From CAITNM01 sp037138055 (GTDB taxonomy: Bacteria > Pseudomonadota > Alphaproteobacteria > Paracaedibacterales > CAITNM01), in the NCBI GenBank assembly GCA_037138055.1, contig JBAXJB010000010.1, positions 1 to 52,096 of the forward strand: DNA of 52,096 bases, given 5' to 3'. A program made the translations under genes and the position numbers. Of this stretch, positions 24,544 through 34,273 are shown piece after piece. A model generated the notes under the pieces. The model was not told where the DNA came from. It saw nothing but the letters and a program-made list of their open reading frames with translations, and did not search any database. Position 1 is the first letter of the stretch. Every line of letters starts with the position of its first letter.

Positions 24544-25530
24544 ATGATGGATAGCGTTATGTATACGTGGGTTGTAGCGGCTGTTTTGATGACGACCTGT
24601 TTGCTTATCTGGAAAAAAATAGGAATAAAAGATATTCCTAGTCATCGTTCTTCTCATTCGATGGCAACTCCTACTGCTGCGGGTGTTTGCATAAGTTTTA
24701 TTTTTTTTGGATTTTTTTTTGCAGCTAAAGCTTCTCTTATAAATATTGACTTGCCGTCAGTAACTTTTGTTTTAGGGCTTTTGATTCTTACAGTTGTTGG
24801 ATTTATTGATGACAAAAAAGAGTTGAATTATAAAACAAGGCTTTTCAGTCATATTTTTGCTGTGGGATTAGTTTTGACGCAGCAAGATTTAAGTGCGGTT
24901 GAATATTTATGTTGGTTTTTTATAGGTGTAGGCCTGATAAATGCCTGCAATTTTTTAGATGGGCTAAATGGCTTACTTGCAAGTCAGTGGTTACTTACTG
25001 TTGGTTTTCTGTTAAGTGCCTTTGCTCCCACCAATAGTATTTTTTGGATTTTGTGGGTTTCTACGTTAGTTTATTTATTTTTTAACTTTCCAAAAGCACG
25101 GGTCTTTATTGGAGATACAGGCAGCACAATTTTAGGTTTTTCTTATTTTGCTATTATTTTTAACTTGGCTCCTGTCCAACATGAATTTCCAAGCATTTTG
25201 ATTCCTCATGATAGTTTCGTTATGTTTGCATTATTCCCTCTTGGTTTTGCTTGGGGTGATGTGGCATTTACAATTGTGCGCAGGTTCGTTGATAAGCGGT
25301 CTATTACCTCATCATTCGGGGACTATGGTTTTCATCATCAAGCTAAATTTTTTAATAGTCATGCGCTTGTTACTCTTACTTATTTGACTCTCAACAGTTT
25401 GTTGACTTGTGTGGCGACTTATTTATTTTTTGATCATTCTAGCATAATGCTAATGTGTTCCCTGTACGCAGTGGCACAACTTATTCACTGGATGTTTATT
25501 CAGTATTTATCAACAAAAATTCCTGCTTAA
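24544..25530 (+). CDS. MraY/WecA-family undecaprenyl-phosphate sugar-1-phosphate transferase
   Basis: A polytopic transferase of 328 residues (glycosyltransferase family 4) that starts a lipid-linked glycan on the inner membrane. It has about ten hydrophobic helices and the family motifs: DIPSHRSSHSMATPTAAG, DDKKELNYKTRL, the catalytic NFLDGLNGL, FIGDTGST, and a C-terminal loop with HHQAKF. It fits the WecA/WbpL branch rather than MraY. It probably primes O-antigen or another surface polysaccharide. No other polysaccharide genes are nearby. Confidence 0.85.
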   Translation: MMDSVMYTWVVAAVLMTTCLLIWKKIGIKDIPSHRSSHSMATPTAAGVCISFIFFGFFFAAKASLINIDLPSVTFVLGLLILTVVGFIDDKKELNYKTRLFSHIFAVGLVLTQQDLSAVEYLCWFFIGVGLINACNFLDGLNGLLASQWLLTVGFLLSAFAPTNSIFWILWVSTLVYLFFNFPKARVFIGDTGSTILGFSYFAIIFNLAPVQHEFPSILIPHDSFVMFALFPLGFAWGDVAFTIVRRFVDKRSITSSFGDYGFHHQAKFFNSHALVTLTYLTLNSLLTCVATYLFFDHSSIMLMCSLYAVAQLIHWMFIQYLSTKIPA

Positions 25531-25605
25531 TTTCTTCACGCTGGTTTGCTAGTATTTGTGTGAAATTCGGCATAAGATTAAACCACATAATTAAGTTTAT
25601 TGAAG

Positions 25606-27552
25606 ATGAATTCTTTTCAGCTTGGATGCCTATGTTTAGGCGCTCCACTTTTAGGAGCACTGTTTGGTTATATCAGGGCATATAATAATCATCAAACAGG
25701 GCACTGGATTTGTGTAGCTACGATCTTTATTAGTTTCTTTGCAGGCTGCTGTCTTTTTTATCAGATAGCTGACACTCAATTTTCTGAGTTAGTTCATCTT
25801 TTTACGTGGATCAAGTCTGAAACCGTTCGTATAGATTGGGGTTTTCTTTTTGATCCATTAAGTACGTTAATGATATTAATAGTGACGTTTATTTCGCTGC
25901 TTGTGCATGTGTATTCAGTAGAATATATGCGAGATGATCCTGATAAATTATGCTTTTTTGGCCACTTAAACTTATTCACTTTTATGATGATTTTACTTGT
26001 TTCAGCGCCCAACATGCTTCAACTATTTTGTGGATGGGAAGGTGTGGGGTTGGCTTCATATTTATTAATTGGATATTGGCATGAAAGGCCTTCTGCTACA
26101 GCCGCATCGATAAAAGCTTTTATTATGAATAGAATTGGCGATATCGGTATCGTGCTAGCTTTGGGCGCTATATTTACTTTTTTTCACACACTCGATTTTG
26201 AAGAATTTTTTTCGTTGTTAAAAGAAACAGAATCATTACCTAGCTTGCAATGGCTCAATACCATTGGGCTATTATTACTTTTGGGAGCTATGGGTAAATC
26301 TGGTCAGTTTGGGTTGCACACATGGTTACCTGATGCAATGGAAGCGCCTACGCCTGTTTCTGCTTTACTTCATGCCGCTACAATGGTGACAGCTGGTGTA
26401 TTTCTTATCATTCGATTTAGTCCGTTGTTTGAATTAGCACCATTTGCAAAAGAAGTAATGATGCTTATTGGTTTGATAACTGCCCTATTTGCCGGCACTG
26501 TTGCCTTAGCACAGACAGACATAAAAAAAATTATTGCTTATTCCACTTGCAGCCAGCTAGGCATGATGTTCATGGCCTGTGCAGCAGGAGCATATTCAGT
26601 TGCCTTTTTCCATTTGTTCACGCATGCTTTTTTCAAAGCGCTACTATTTCTTTGTGCAGGCACTGTTATTCATGCAATGTCTCATGAACAAAATATTTTG
26701 AAAATGGGAGGGCTAAAATCGTACCTTCCAGCTAGTTATTACACAATGATAATTGGTACACTTGCGCTTACAGGATTTCCTTTTTTTGCAGGTTATTATT
26801 CAAAAGATTTAATATTTGAATCTGTTTATATATCCTCCATTCCTTTTGCGCATGCGTATTACTGTTTGTGCTTGTTGCTGACATTGATCACAGGACTATA
26901 TTCATGGCGACTTTTGTTTTTAGTGTTTTATGGCAAACCAAATGCTAATGAACACGTTATTGCGCACATCCATAAAACAGAAAAAGGTATGCAATATCCT
27001 GTTAATGTATTGGCTTTTGGCTCAATTATTATGGGGTATGTAGGGTTTAAATTACTTATTGATCAATCATTTGGATTTTCTTGGAACGAAAGTATTTCTG
27101 CTTACCCTTCAGCACATACTTCCTTTTGGGTGGGATTACTCCCGCTTGCTTTTGCAGTATTGGCCCTTTTTTCTTGTTATTATATTTATATTAAAAAGCC
27201 TTTGGTTTCATCACTAATTGAGCAAAAATTTCCAAAAATTTTCCAATTTTTCAAATGCAAATGGTACATTGATGAGTTTTATGAGAAGAAAATTGGTGCT
27301 CATTTTACAAAATTTGGTAGTTATTTATATAAATCAGGAGACAGGGGGGCGATTGATAAACTTGGACCTGATGGAATTGCTAATTTAACCCTAAAATTAG
27401 GCGAGTATATGCAAAAGCCACAAACCGGCTATTTGTTCCACTATGGATTTATTGCTATTTTAGGAATCGTCTTAATACTAGCGATGTATCTCTTTATGCA
27501 GTCATACCCTCAATTTTCAAAAGAACTATCTTTGGCTATGGGGCGCTTGTGA
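25606..27552 (+). CDS. nuoL: NADH-quinone oxidoreductase subunit L
   Basis: The most distal antiporter-like subunit of complex I, about 648 residues with many membrane helices. Seen are the GWEGVGLASYLLIGYW segment, KSGQFGLHTWLPDAMEAPTPVSALLHAATMVTAGV with its proton-channel Lys and His residues, and the C-terminal amphipathic helix region. The ATG at 25606 is preferred; a TTG lies 6 bases earlier. The end overlaps nuoM by four bases (GTGA). Confidence 0.94.
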   Translation: MNSFQLGCLCLGAPLLGALFGYIRAYNNHQTGHWICVATIFISFFAGCCLFYQIADTQFSELVHLFTWIKSETVRIDWGFLFDPLSTLMILIVTFISLLVHVYSVEYMRDDPDKLCFFGHLNLFTFMMILLVSAPNMLQLFCGWEGVGLASYLLIGYWHERPSATAASIKAFIMNRIGDIGIVLALGAIFTFFHTLDFEEFFSLLKETESLPSLQWLNTIGLLLLLGAMGKSGQFGLHTWLPDAMEAPTPVSALLHAATMVTAGVFLIIRFSPLFELAPFAKEVMMLIGLITALFAGTVALAQTDIKKIIAYSTCSQLGMMFMACAAGAYSVAFFHLFTHAFFKALLFLCAGTVIHAMSHEQNILKMGGLKSYLPASYYTMIIGTLALTGFPFFAGYYSKDLIFESVYISSIPFAHAYYCLCLLLTLITGLYSWRLLFLVFYGKPNANEHVIAHIHKTEKGMQYPVNVLAFGSIIMGYVGFKLLIDQSFGFSWNESISAYPSAHTSFWVGLLPLAFAVLALFSCYYIYIKKPLVSSLIEQKFPKIFQFFKCKWYIDEFYEKKIGAHFTKFGSYLYKSGDRGAIDKLGPDGIANLTLKLGEYMQKPQTGYLFHYGFIAILGIVLILAMYLFMQSYPQFSKELSLAMGRL

Positions 27553-29090
27553 ATATACCAATTTTGTCATTGATGATTCTTTTGCCTTTTTTGGCAGGGT
27601 TCGTTTGTACTTTAGTGCGTAAAGAAAACAGCGAAAATGCAAAACGAATTGCAGGATTTGTTAGTTGCATCAATTCAATTTTGGCCGGTGGATTATGGTT
27701 TTATTTTGATTCATATAATCCTGGTTTTCAATTTAGCGAAAAGTATCTTTGGATCAAAAGCACAGGTATTGATTTTGAATTAGGTATCGATGGCATATCT
27801 CTATTTTTTGTAATTTTATCGGTTTGGTTATCAACCTTAATGATTTTTGGCACGTGGTATTCTGTAAAAGATCGTCTTCGCGAATACACTATTTCGTGCC
27901 TTGCGTTACAGGCCTTTATGGTGGGCAGCTTTGCCGCAACTAATCTGTTTGTCTTCTATATATTTTTTGAGGCAGTCCTTATTCCTATGTTTTTAATTAT
28001 AGGCATTTGGGGTGGAGAAAATAGAATTTACGCAACAATAAAATTCTTCCTCTACACGTTATTTGGCTCAGTATTTATGCTGCTAGCTATCTTAAAACTT
28101 TACACAGAAGCGCAAACTCTAAGCTTTATTGAACTACAAGATTTTCATATTAGTCCACACCTTCAAACACTTCTTTTCCTTGGTTTTATGGTTTCCTTTG
28201 CTATTAAAATTCCCATGTGGCCAGTACACACATGGTTGCCAGATGCGCACGTTGAAGCGCCAGCAGGAGGATCCGTTTTGTTAGCAGGAGTACTCTTAAA
28301 AATGGGAGGCTACGGTATGATACGTTTTTGCCTTACGCTTTTTCCGGACGCAAGCACTTTATTTGCTCCATACATATCAGTACTTAGCGTAATAGCAATT
28401 GTTTGGGCGTCGTTAATTGCACTTGCACAAACAGATATTAAAAAGCTTATTGCATACTCTTCAATTGCACATATGGGCATTGTAACGCTTGGTATTTTTG
28501 CTTTTAAACCCAACGCATTGATAGGATCTATTATACAAATGATAAGCCACGGCCTTGTTTCGTCAGCATTATTTTTTGGAATAGGCATGTTATACGATCG
28601 TTTCCATACGCGTGATATTAACCTTTACGGTGGGTTGATAAAAATAATGCCTGGTTTCAGCATTATGTTTATTATTTTTTCATTTGCTTCTATTGGGTTG
28701 CCATTTACATCCGGATTCGTGGGAGAAATTTTAGTCTTAATTGATAGCTTTTCCGTTCGTCCTTTTATTACTGCATTTGCTTGCTCTGGTATGGTTTTGG
28801 GTGCTGTATATATGCTTAACTTAGTAAACAAAGTATTTTATGGAAAACTATCAGCTAAGCTAGGTCTTGATTCTAGATTAGACATTAATGACTATAAGTT
28901 ACACTTACGCTTAAGGCCATTTGAAAGTGCTGTTTTAGTAGTTTTGACTATAAGCATTATTACGCTTGGAATCTGTACAAAGCCAATCATGACGCCTATT
29001 CGAAGAACTGTATCGCAATACTACACAAGTCACACGAACGTAAAACCAATTCAAGTAGATAATAAGATTAGGCTGCAATATGCTAGGTAA
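27549..29090 (+). CDS. nuoM: NADH-quinone oxidoreductase subunit M
   Basis: An antiporter-like complex I subunit of 513 residues with about 14 helices. The motifs FFEAVLIPMFLIIGIWG and MWPVHTWLPDAHVEAPAGGSVLLAGVLLKMG are diagnostic. It starts with GTG overlapping the nuoL stop, and its end overlaps nuoN by 11 bases, so all three are translated together. Confidence 0.95.
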   Translation: MNIPILSLMILLPFLAGFVCTLVRKENSENAKRIAGFVSCINSILAGGLWFYFDSYNPGFQFSEKYLWIKSTGIDFELGIDGISLFFVILSVWLSTLMIFGTWYSVKDRLREYTISCLALQAFMVGSFAATNLFVFYIFFEAVLIPMFLIIGIWGGENRIYATIKFFLYTLFGSVFMLLAILKLYTEAQTLSFIELQDFHISPHLQTLLFLGFMVSFAIKIPMWPVHTWLPDAHVEAPAGGSVLLAGVLLKMGGYGMIRFCLTLFPDASTLFAPYISVLSVIAIVWASLIALAQTDIKKLIAYSSIAHMGIVTLGIFAFKPNALIGSIIQMISHGLVSSALFFGIGMLYDRFHTRDINLYGGLIKIMPGFSIMFIIFSFASIGLPFTSGFVGEILVLIDSFSVRPFITAFACSGMVLGAVYMLNLVNKVFYGKLSAKLGLDSRLDINDYKLHLRLRPFESAVLVVLTISIITLGICTKPIMTPIRRTVSQYYTSHTNVKPIQVDNKIRLQYAR

Positions 29091-30543
29091 TATTTTAAAA
29101 TCAATTCCTGCCATCCCCGAATTTATACTTTCTATTAGCGCCTTAATATCTTTAGTGATTGGTGCATTCAAACAAAAGAAGATCGAGCGTTTAATAATTG
29201 GAACCATTATTCTTGGATTAGTTTTTTTATGTTTTTTACTTTTACTTTCTGATAAATCGGAACAGTTTTTTTGGAATGGTTTATTTATACATATGCCGTT
29301 TGGTGTTTGCGCAAAAATTATTTTATACAGCCTATCTGCCATCGCACTTTTTTGTTTGTTTTCATTTTTAAACGCATACAATATTAAGCAATTTGAATGG
29401 TTGATCATTGCTACTTTTTCAGTAATTGGTGGTTCAGTAGCTCTTTCTTCTAATCACTTTCTTACTTTTTTTATCGGGCTAGAAATGAGCCATTTAAGTC
29501 AGTACTTATTAGTGGCAGCAGATAGGGACAATCAACAAGGCAGTGAAGCCGCTGTTAAATTTTTTACAATAGGCGCCATAAGCACAGGATTGATGCTTTT
29601 TGGCATGAGTTTAATTTATGGGTTCACAGGCACTAGTTTTTTTAACACGCTCTTTTATTTTTTCGGCACATACGTAAATGACTTTGAGCATGCCGGAGCA
29701 ATAGTCGGCATGTTATTTGTGTTAATAGGATTGTGTTTTAAGCTTCCTGTTGCTCCTTTTCATACGTGGGCACCAGATGTTTATCAAGCAGCACCGCTAC
29801 CAATTGTTTTGTTTATTGTAACCATCCCCAAAATTATTACTGTGTTCAGCTTGCTTCACCTGCTTACGTACCCCTTTCACGGGATTTTTACCTATTGGAG
29901 ATACTTATTTGTTGGAATTTCTATTTTATCAATGATTTGGGGGTCATTGGCCGCGTTGCGTCAGCAAAATTTAAGAAGAATGTTCGCCTATGGCTCAGTA
30001 AGTGATATGGGATTTCTGCTTATGGGGCCAGCAATGGGCGGAGAATTCGGGCTAAGTTCTGCAATTATTTACATTATTTTCTATTCTCTGAATATGTTAG
30101 GAATGTTTTCCTTACTTATTATATTTGAAAAGAGCTTTAAACCTATTAATGACATTAAAGATCTTAGTGGCATTATGCAAAGCTCTCCCATGCTAGGAAG
30201 TCTTTTCTGTTTGTTTATTTTGTCATTTGCTGGTATTCCACCGATGCCAGGTTTCTTTGCAAAAATTTATGTTTTAGAAAGCGTCATTACAAGATCTGCT
30301 TACTTCATGGGCGTGGTCGCGATCCTTACTACAGTTATTAGTGCAGCATATTATTTAAACGTTTTAAGATTCTTCGTTCTTAGTCAGTCTGCGTTAAAAA
30401 TCAACAGAATATATTCTTTGCGAAAATATATTGTGAAAACGCTAGTTGTTTTTGTATTCATTATTTTATGTGGGATGGTTATTTTCCCCTTTAGACTACT
30501 AGAGCTCGCTCGTTCTATGGCTGTGTCTATTCTTTTCCAATAA
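29080..30543 (+). CDS. nuoN: NADH-quinone oxidoreductase subunit N
   Basis: The third antiporter-like complex I subunit, 487 residues. It has FFIGLEMSHLSQYLLVA (the membrane Glu), LCFKLPVAPFHTWAPDVYQAAPLPIV with the conserved Lys and His, and an FAGIPPMPGFFAKIYVL segment. It ends directly against the convergent lpxK with no intergenic base. The genes nuoA-K and the usual alphaproteobacterial followers birA and RNase J are not here. Confidence 0.93.
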   Translation: MLGNILKSIPAIPEFILSISALISLVIGAFKQKKIERLIIGTIILGLVFLCFLLLLSDKSEQFFWNGLFIHMPFGVCAKIILYSLSAIALFCLFSFLNAYNIKQFEWLIIATFSVIGGSVALSSNHFLTFFIGLEMSHLSQYLLVAADRDNQQGSEAAVKFFTIGAISTGLMLFGMSLIYGFTGTSFFNTLFYFFGTYVNDFEHAGAIVGMLFVLIGLCFKLPVAPFHTWAPDVYQAAPLPIVLFIVTIPKIITVFSLLHLLTYPFHGIFTYWRYLFVGISILSMIWGSLAALRQQNLRRMFAYGSVSDMGFLLMGPAMGGEFGLSSAIIYIIFYSLNMLGMFSLLIIFEKSFKPINDIKDLSGIMQSSPMLGSLFCLFILSFAGIPPMPGFFAKIYVLESVITRSAYFMGVVAILTTVISAAYYLNVLRFFVLSQSALKINRIYSLRKYIVKTLVVFVFIILCGMVIFPFRLLELARSMAVSILFQ

Positions 30544-31512
30544 TTATATTGAAGAAGAAATATTTTGTAATTTCGATGAAATCAGCTCGTATAATTTTTC
30601 GGGCTCTTCAAATTCTAAACTGACATTAAAAGAAAAGACCTTCTTTTTAAAGCGTTCAGGCAAACGCAAAAAGTCTTTGGCAGTAGTGATCAAATCAATT
30701 TTTCTACGTTCAGATATTTTTAGCAAACGTTCAAGCTCGGGAATTGTGTAGGGGTGATGATCAGGGAATGGAATAAATCGTTTTACATCAAATCCATAAT
30801 CTTGCAATGTGCGATTGAATTTTTCAGGATATCCAAGCCCTGCGAAAGCAATTACGGGTCTTGAATTTACTTCATCGATGGCAGTCATATGAGCACGTGT
30901 TGCTTGCGGAATTCCTTTTGGCAATGGTTCTTTGCCGATTGCAATTGTTAAGCTAGCTTTACGAACACCCCGTTGAGGTGATTCACGCAATGGTCCAGCC
31001 GGAAATACGCGACCATTTCCAAATCCTTGCAGTGTATCAACCACTAGTAAGCTCAGGTCCTTATGCAAACTATTATTTTGCAGTCCATCATCCATAATAA
31101 TGATACTGGCCCCATGACTAATTGCAAGTTTTGCAGAAAGCACTCTATCTGGCCCCGCCCAAGTAGGAGCTTTTTCTGCCAAAAGTAGTGCTTCATCCCC
31201 AACTTGCAAATAAGTATGTCTCTTGGGATTAACCTGAATTGAATCTTTGATAACTGCTCCATACCCACTGCTTAAAATATGTGGTGAGTGTTTCATTTTT
31301 TTTAGCATATCAACCAAAGCTAGAACTGTAGGGGTTTTTCCTGCTCCGCCCATTACCAAATTTCCTACGCAAATAACTGGAACAGCAATTTTTTGAGGTT
31401 TTATGCGTTTGCTATACCATAAACTTATGTACTCATACATCCATGCAACTGGCTGTAAAGCACGACTTAACATATTGTTTTGTTGCCAAAATTTAGGAGC
31501 CAGAAAAAACAT
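30544..31512 (-). CDS. lpxK: Tetraacyldisaccharide 4'-kinase LpxK
   Basis: A membrane-associated kinase of 322 residues that phosphorylates the 4' position of the lipid A disaccharide. The P-loop is GNLVMGGAGKTPTVLAL at about residues 52-68, a form specific to LpxK, with DDGLQN and the GPLRES segment following. With KdsD it shows that lipid A-Kdo is made. It is 9 bases downstream of the CcmB-like gene. Confidence 0.93.
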   Translation of the reverse strand: MFFLAPKFWQQNNMLSRALQPVAWMYEYISLWYSKRIKPQKIAVPVICVGNLVMGGAGKTPTVLALVDMLKKMKHSPHILSSGYGAVIKDSIQVNPKRHTYLQVGDEALLLAEKAPTWAGPDRVLSAKLAISHGASIIIMDDGLQNNSLHKDLSLLVVDTLQGFGNGRVFPAGPLRESPQRGVRKASLTIAIGKEPLPKGIPQATRAHMTAIDEVNSRPVIAFAGLGYPEKFNRTLQDYGFDVKRFIPFPDHHPYTIPELERLLKISERRKIDLITTAKDFLRLPERFKKKVFSFNVSLEFEEPEKLYELISSKLQNISSSI

Positions 31513-31521
31513 TTTTCACAC

Positions 31522-32097
31522 TTAACTTTTATGAAATGTAAACGGAAAACAAATAGCACTTATTAGTATGGTATCACATCCTAATAAAATCAGCAGACTA
31601 TTTCCGTTTGTTGTGTTAAAAAAATCTACCAAAAATATAAAGGGGCAAATTAGCAAAGGAAGCCACCCTAATAGTAAGTTCAACGGGCTAGAATTGGGCA
31701 CAAAGGCTAATATGCAGGAAATGCAAATACTTAGGACCCACCATTGAGAAAAAATAAGTAATGACTGAACGACTTCAGTTTCAGAAATTAAAAGCACTAT
31801 CGACATCGGCAAAAGAGTGCCAACCAAAACGCTAACAGATTTTGCCCATGCATAAGCAATCGGTGATAATCCGTTGTAGCGACAATGGTCAAAAAAACCA
31901 TCGAAGCTATCTTCAGTGAATGTATTGAACTGCTGATATACCGCAAGAATCGACCCGGTTGTCAACAAAGTTATAGGAGCAAGAGTGAAGCCCAAAATGT
32001 AATGAATAATAATGAGCCACAAAAAAAGAAGCGGAGCTATAAAAACCTGTTGGCGATGAGCCAATATTGAGATTTTACACGCTCCGCTAAAAGTCAT
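31522..32097 (-). CDS. ccmB: CcmB-like heme exporter permease (divergent)
   Basis: A 191-residue, very hydrophobic protein with about six membrane helices. The pattern AHRQQVFIAPLLFLWLII, then QQFNTFTEDSFDGFFDHCRYNGLSPIAYAWAKS, then paired C-terminal helices, follows the layout of CcmB, the permease of the CcmAB heme-handling ABC complex in system I cytochrome c maturation. The ED..DG sequence matches the cytoplasmic loop of that family. Similarity is weak in other parts, so the call is moderate. No ccmA or ccmC lies nearby. Its start overlaps the typA stop by four bases. Confidence 0.62.
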   Translation of the reverse strand: MTFSGACKISILAHRQQVFIAPLLFLWLIIIHYILGFTLAPITLLTTGSILAVYQQFNTFTEDSFDGFFDHCRYNGLSPIAYAWAKSVSVLVGTLLPMSIVLLISETEVVQSLLIFSQWWVLSICISCILAFVPNSSPLNLLLGWLPLLICPFIFLVDFFNTTNGNSLLILLGCDTILISAICFPFTFHKS

Positions 32098-33917
32098 GAC
32101 TTATTGCGTGACTTTTCAAATTTTTTACGTTCATTTGGATCTAAAATTGCTTTACGGATACGAATTGACTTCGGTGTCACTTCAACGCGTTCGTCTTCTT
32201 CAATATACGTAATAGCTTGCTCGAGTGTCATAACCTTAGGAGGAGTCAAACGAATTGCTTCATCTTTTCCTGAAGCACGTACGTTGGTAAGTTGTTTTGC
32301 ACGTAAAGGGTTAATTTCAAGGTCATTGTCACGGTTGTTTTCACCAATAATCATGCCTTCATAAACCTTTGTGCCATGTTCAACAAACATGATGCCGCGA
32401 TCTTCAAGTTTCCATAGTGCATATCCAACTGCTTCGCCAGTTCCATTTGAAATAAGCACGCCATTGGCGCGTCCTTCAATAGCGCCTTTAAATGGAGCGT
32501 AGTCATGGAATAAACGGTTCATGACACCTGTTCCACGAGTAATTGTAAGGAACTGCCCATGAAACCCAATAAGTCCACGAGAAGGTCCATGGAAAACAAT
32601 TCTGGTTTTTCCGCCACCTGATGGGAACATGTCTTTCATTTCTGCTTTACGCAAGCTTAACGATTCAACAACTGTACCAACATATTCTTCATCAACATCT
32701 ATAACAATTTCTTCAATTGGTTCAAGTCTTTGGTTTGTTGCTTCATCAGTTTTGTATAAAACGCGTGGGCGGCTGATTGATAGCTCAAATCCTTCACGTC
32801 GCATTGTTTCAATTAACACACCGAGCTGAAGCTCTCCTCGGCCTGCTACTTCAAAAGCATCTCTGTCAGTAGCTTCAGTAATCCGAATAGCTACGTTTCC
32901 TTCAGATTCACGTAGTAAGCGTTCACGAAGTACACGAGATGTAAGTTTTGTGCCTTCTTGCCCTGCTAAAGGAGAATCATTAATTGAAAAGGTCATTGCC
33001 AAAGTTGGTGGATCAATAGGTTGAGCTTTGATTGGTTGCGTTACATCCATAGCGCAGATAGTATCTGCTACAGTGCTTTTTTCAAGGCCAGCAATAGCAA
33101 TAATATCACCAGCTTGTGCTTCATCAACAGCTATACGTTCAAGGCCACGGAAACTCAAAAGTTTCGCAATGCGTCCCTGTTCAACTTGTTCTCCACTTTG
33201 ACCTAATACTCGAATAGGAGTGTTTACTTTAATGCTTCCTGTTTCAACACGGCCCGTTAAAATGCGTCCCAAATAAGGATCGTATTCTAGCGTTGTTACC
33301 AACATAGAAAATGGTCCTTCTGCTTTTTGCTTAGGTGCAGGAACATGCTTTGTAATAACTTCAAACATAGGAATTAACGTTTCTTGTGGCTCCCCTAGTT
33401 CATGTACTGCCCAGCCATTTCTGCCCGATGCATATAAAATTGGAAAGTCTAATTGTTCGTCAGATGCGTCCATAGCAACGAACAAATCAAAAATTTCGTT
33501 AAGCACTTCTTCCGGGCGAGCGTCTTGTCTGTCAATTTTGTTAATGACAACAATTGGACGCAAACCTAATTTTAGAGCTTTACCAAGCACGAATTTTGTT
33601 TGTGGAAGTGGGCCTTCAGCAGCGTCTACCAGAATCACAACCCCGTCAACCATGCTTAAAATACGTTCAACTTCACCACCAAAGTCAGCGTGACCTGGCG
33701 TGTCGACAATATTAATACGATAATCATTCCAGCTTAAGGATGTGCATTTTGCCAAAATTGTAATGCCGCGTTCGCGTTCAAGATCATTACTATCCATGGC
33801 GCGTTCTGCCACATGTTGATTTGTACGAAATGTTCCACTTTGTTTTAACAGATTATCAACTAGGGTTGTTTTCCCATGGTCAACGTGAGCAATAATAGCA
33901 ATGTTACGAAGTTGCAT
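32094..33917 (-). CDS. typA: Ribosome-associated GTPase TypA/BipA
   Basis: A 607-residue translational GTPase that helps assemble the 50S subunit and supports growth under stress. G1 is AHVDHGKTTL at residues 10-19, with the DTPGHADFGGEVER and VINKIDR motifs following. The C-terminal BipA-specific domains (GRANGVLISNGTGEAVGYALWKLEDRG) are present. The start ATG follows a gap with no other gene on the minus strand, so its promoter is in 33918-34000. Confidence 0.96.
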   Translation of the reverse strand: MQLRNIAIIAHVDHGKTTLVDNLLKQSGTFRTNQHVAERAMDSNDLERERGITILAKCTSLSWNDYRINIVDTPGHADFGGEVERILSMVDGVVILVDAAEGPLPQTKFVLGKALKLGLRPIVVINKIDRQDARPEEVLNEIFDLFVAMDASDEQLDFPILYASGRNGWAVHELGEPQETLIPMFEVITKHVPAPKQKAEGPFSMLVTTLEYDPYLGRILTGRVETGSIKVNTPIRVLGQSGEQVEQGRIAKLLSFRGLERIAVDEAQAGDIIAIAGLEKSTVADTICAMDVTQPIKAQPIDPPTLAMTFSINDSPLAGQEGTKLTSRVLRERLLRESEGNVAIRITEATDRDAFEVAGRGELQLGVLIETMRREGFELSISRPRVLYKTDEATNQRLEPIEEIVIDVDEEYVGTVVESLSLRKAEMKDMFPSGGGKTRIVFHGPSRGLIGFHGQFLTITRGTGVMNRLFHDYAPFKGAIEGRANGVLISNGTGEAVGYALWKLEDRGIMFVEHGTKVYEGMIIGENNRDNDLEINPLRAKQLTNVRASGKDEAIRLTPPKVMTLEQAITYIEEDERVEVTPKSIRIRKAILDPNERKKFEKSRNKS

Positions 33918-34273
33918 TTTTTCTTTTTTCTATTTGTTTCAAAGTCGAATTATATATTGTTTAGAAGAAAAAAACAAAGAAAAACTAGCGAGTTATCGAA
34001 TTGGACTATTTTATTGAGGAGGTTCGTTTATACCAGATATATCAGAATACGTTTTGCCTTGTTCAGTGTAGAAAATTATTTAAGATTATTTTTTGATTTC
34101 TGAGTCAAGCAGATATGCAAAGATTCTTATTTTCCCCAAGGTTTTACTGGTGAGGTTGATATTTGCAAAAAACACATTAAATTAATTAACTATTATTTAA
34201 TTTTTTATAAATAAATAATTAATTCTATTATGAGATACATAATTGTATTAATCCTTTTTATTTGGTAATTATT
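33918..34273. other. Intergenic region between typA and the exported paralog pair
   Basis: 356 bases without a convincing gene. The left third should hold the typA promoter on the minus strand. The right 100 bases are extremely AT-rich and contain one copy of an element shared with two other exported-protein genes (34185-34224). No tRNA, terminator or repeat of known type was seen. Confidence 0.5.
34185..34224 (+). promoter_or_regulatory. Shared AT-rich upstream element, copy A
   Basis: It begins ATTAACTATTATTTAATTTT and lies about 50 bases before the first exported paralog. It aligns over about 40 bases with the copy at 34835, with only scattered mismatches. Base composition makes chance matches easier, so the element is provisional. 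Confidence 0.35.

Noticed and set aside
28935..29408. 157-codon minus-strand frame across the nuoM/nuoN junction
   Set aside because: Antisense shadow of two clear complex I genes; composition follows from the hydrophobic genes on the other strand.
33876..34103. 75-codon plus-strand frame upstream of the exported paralogs
   Set aside because: Starts inside typA on the other strand, low-complexity Phe/Arg-rich product, no ribosome binding site.
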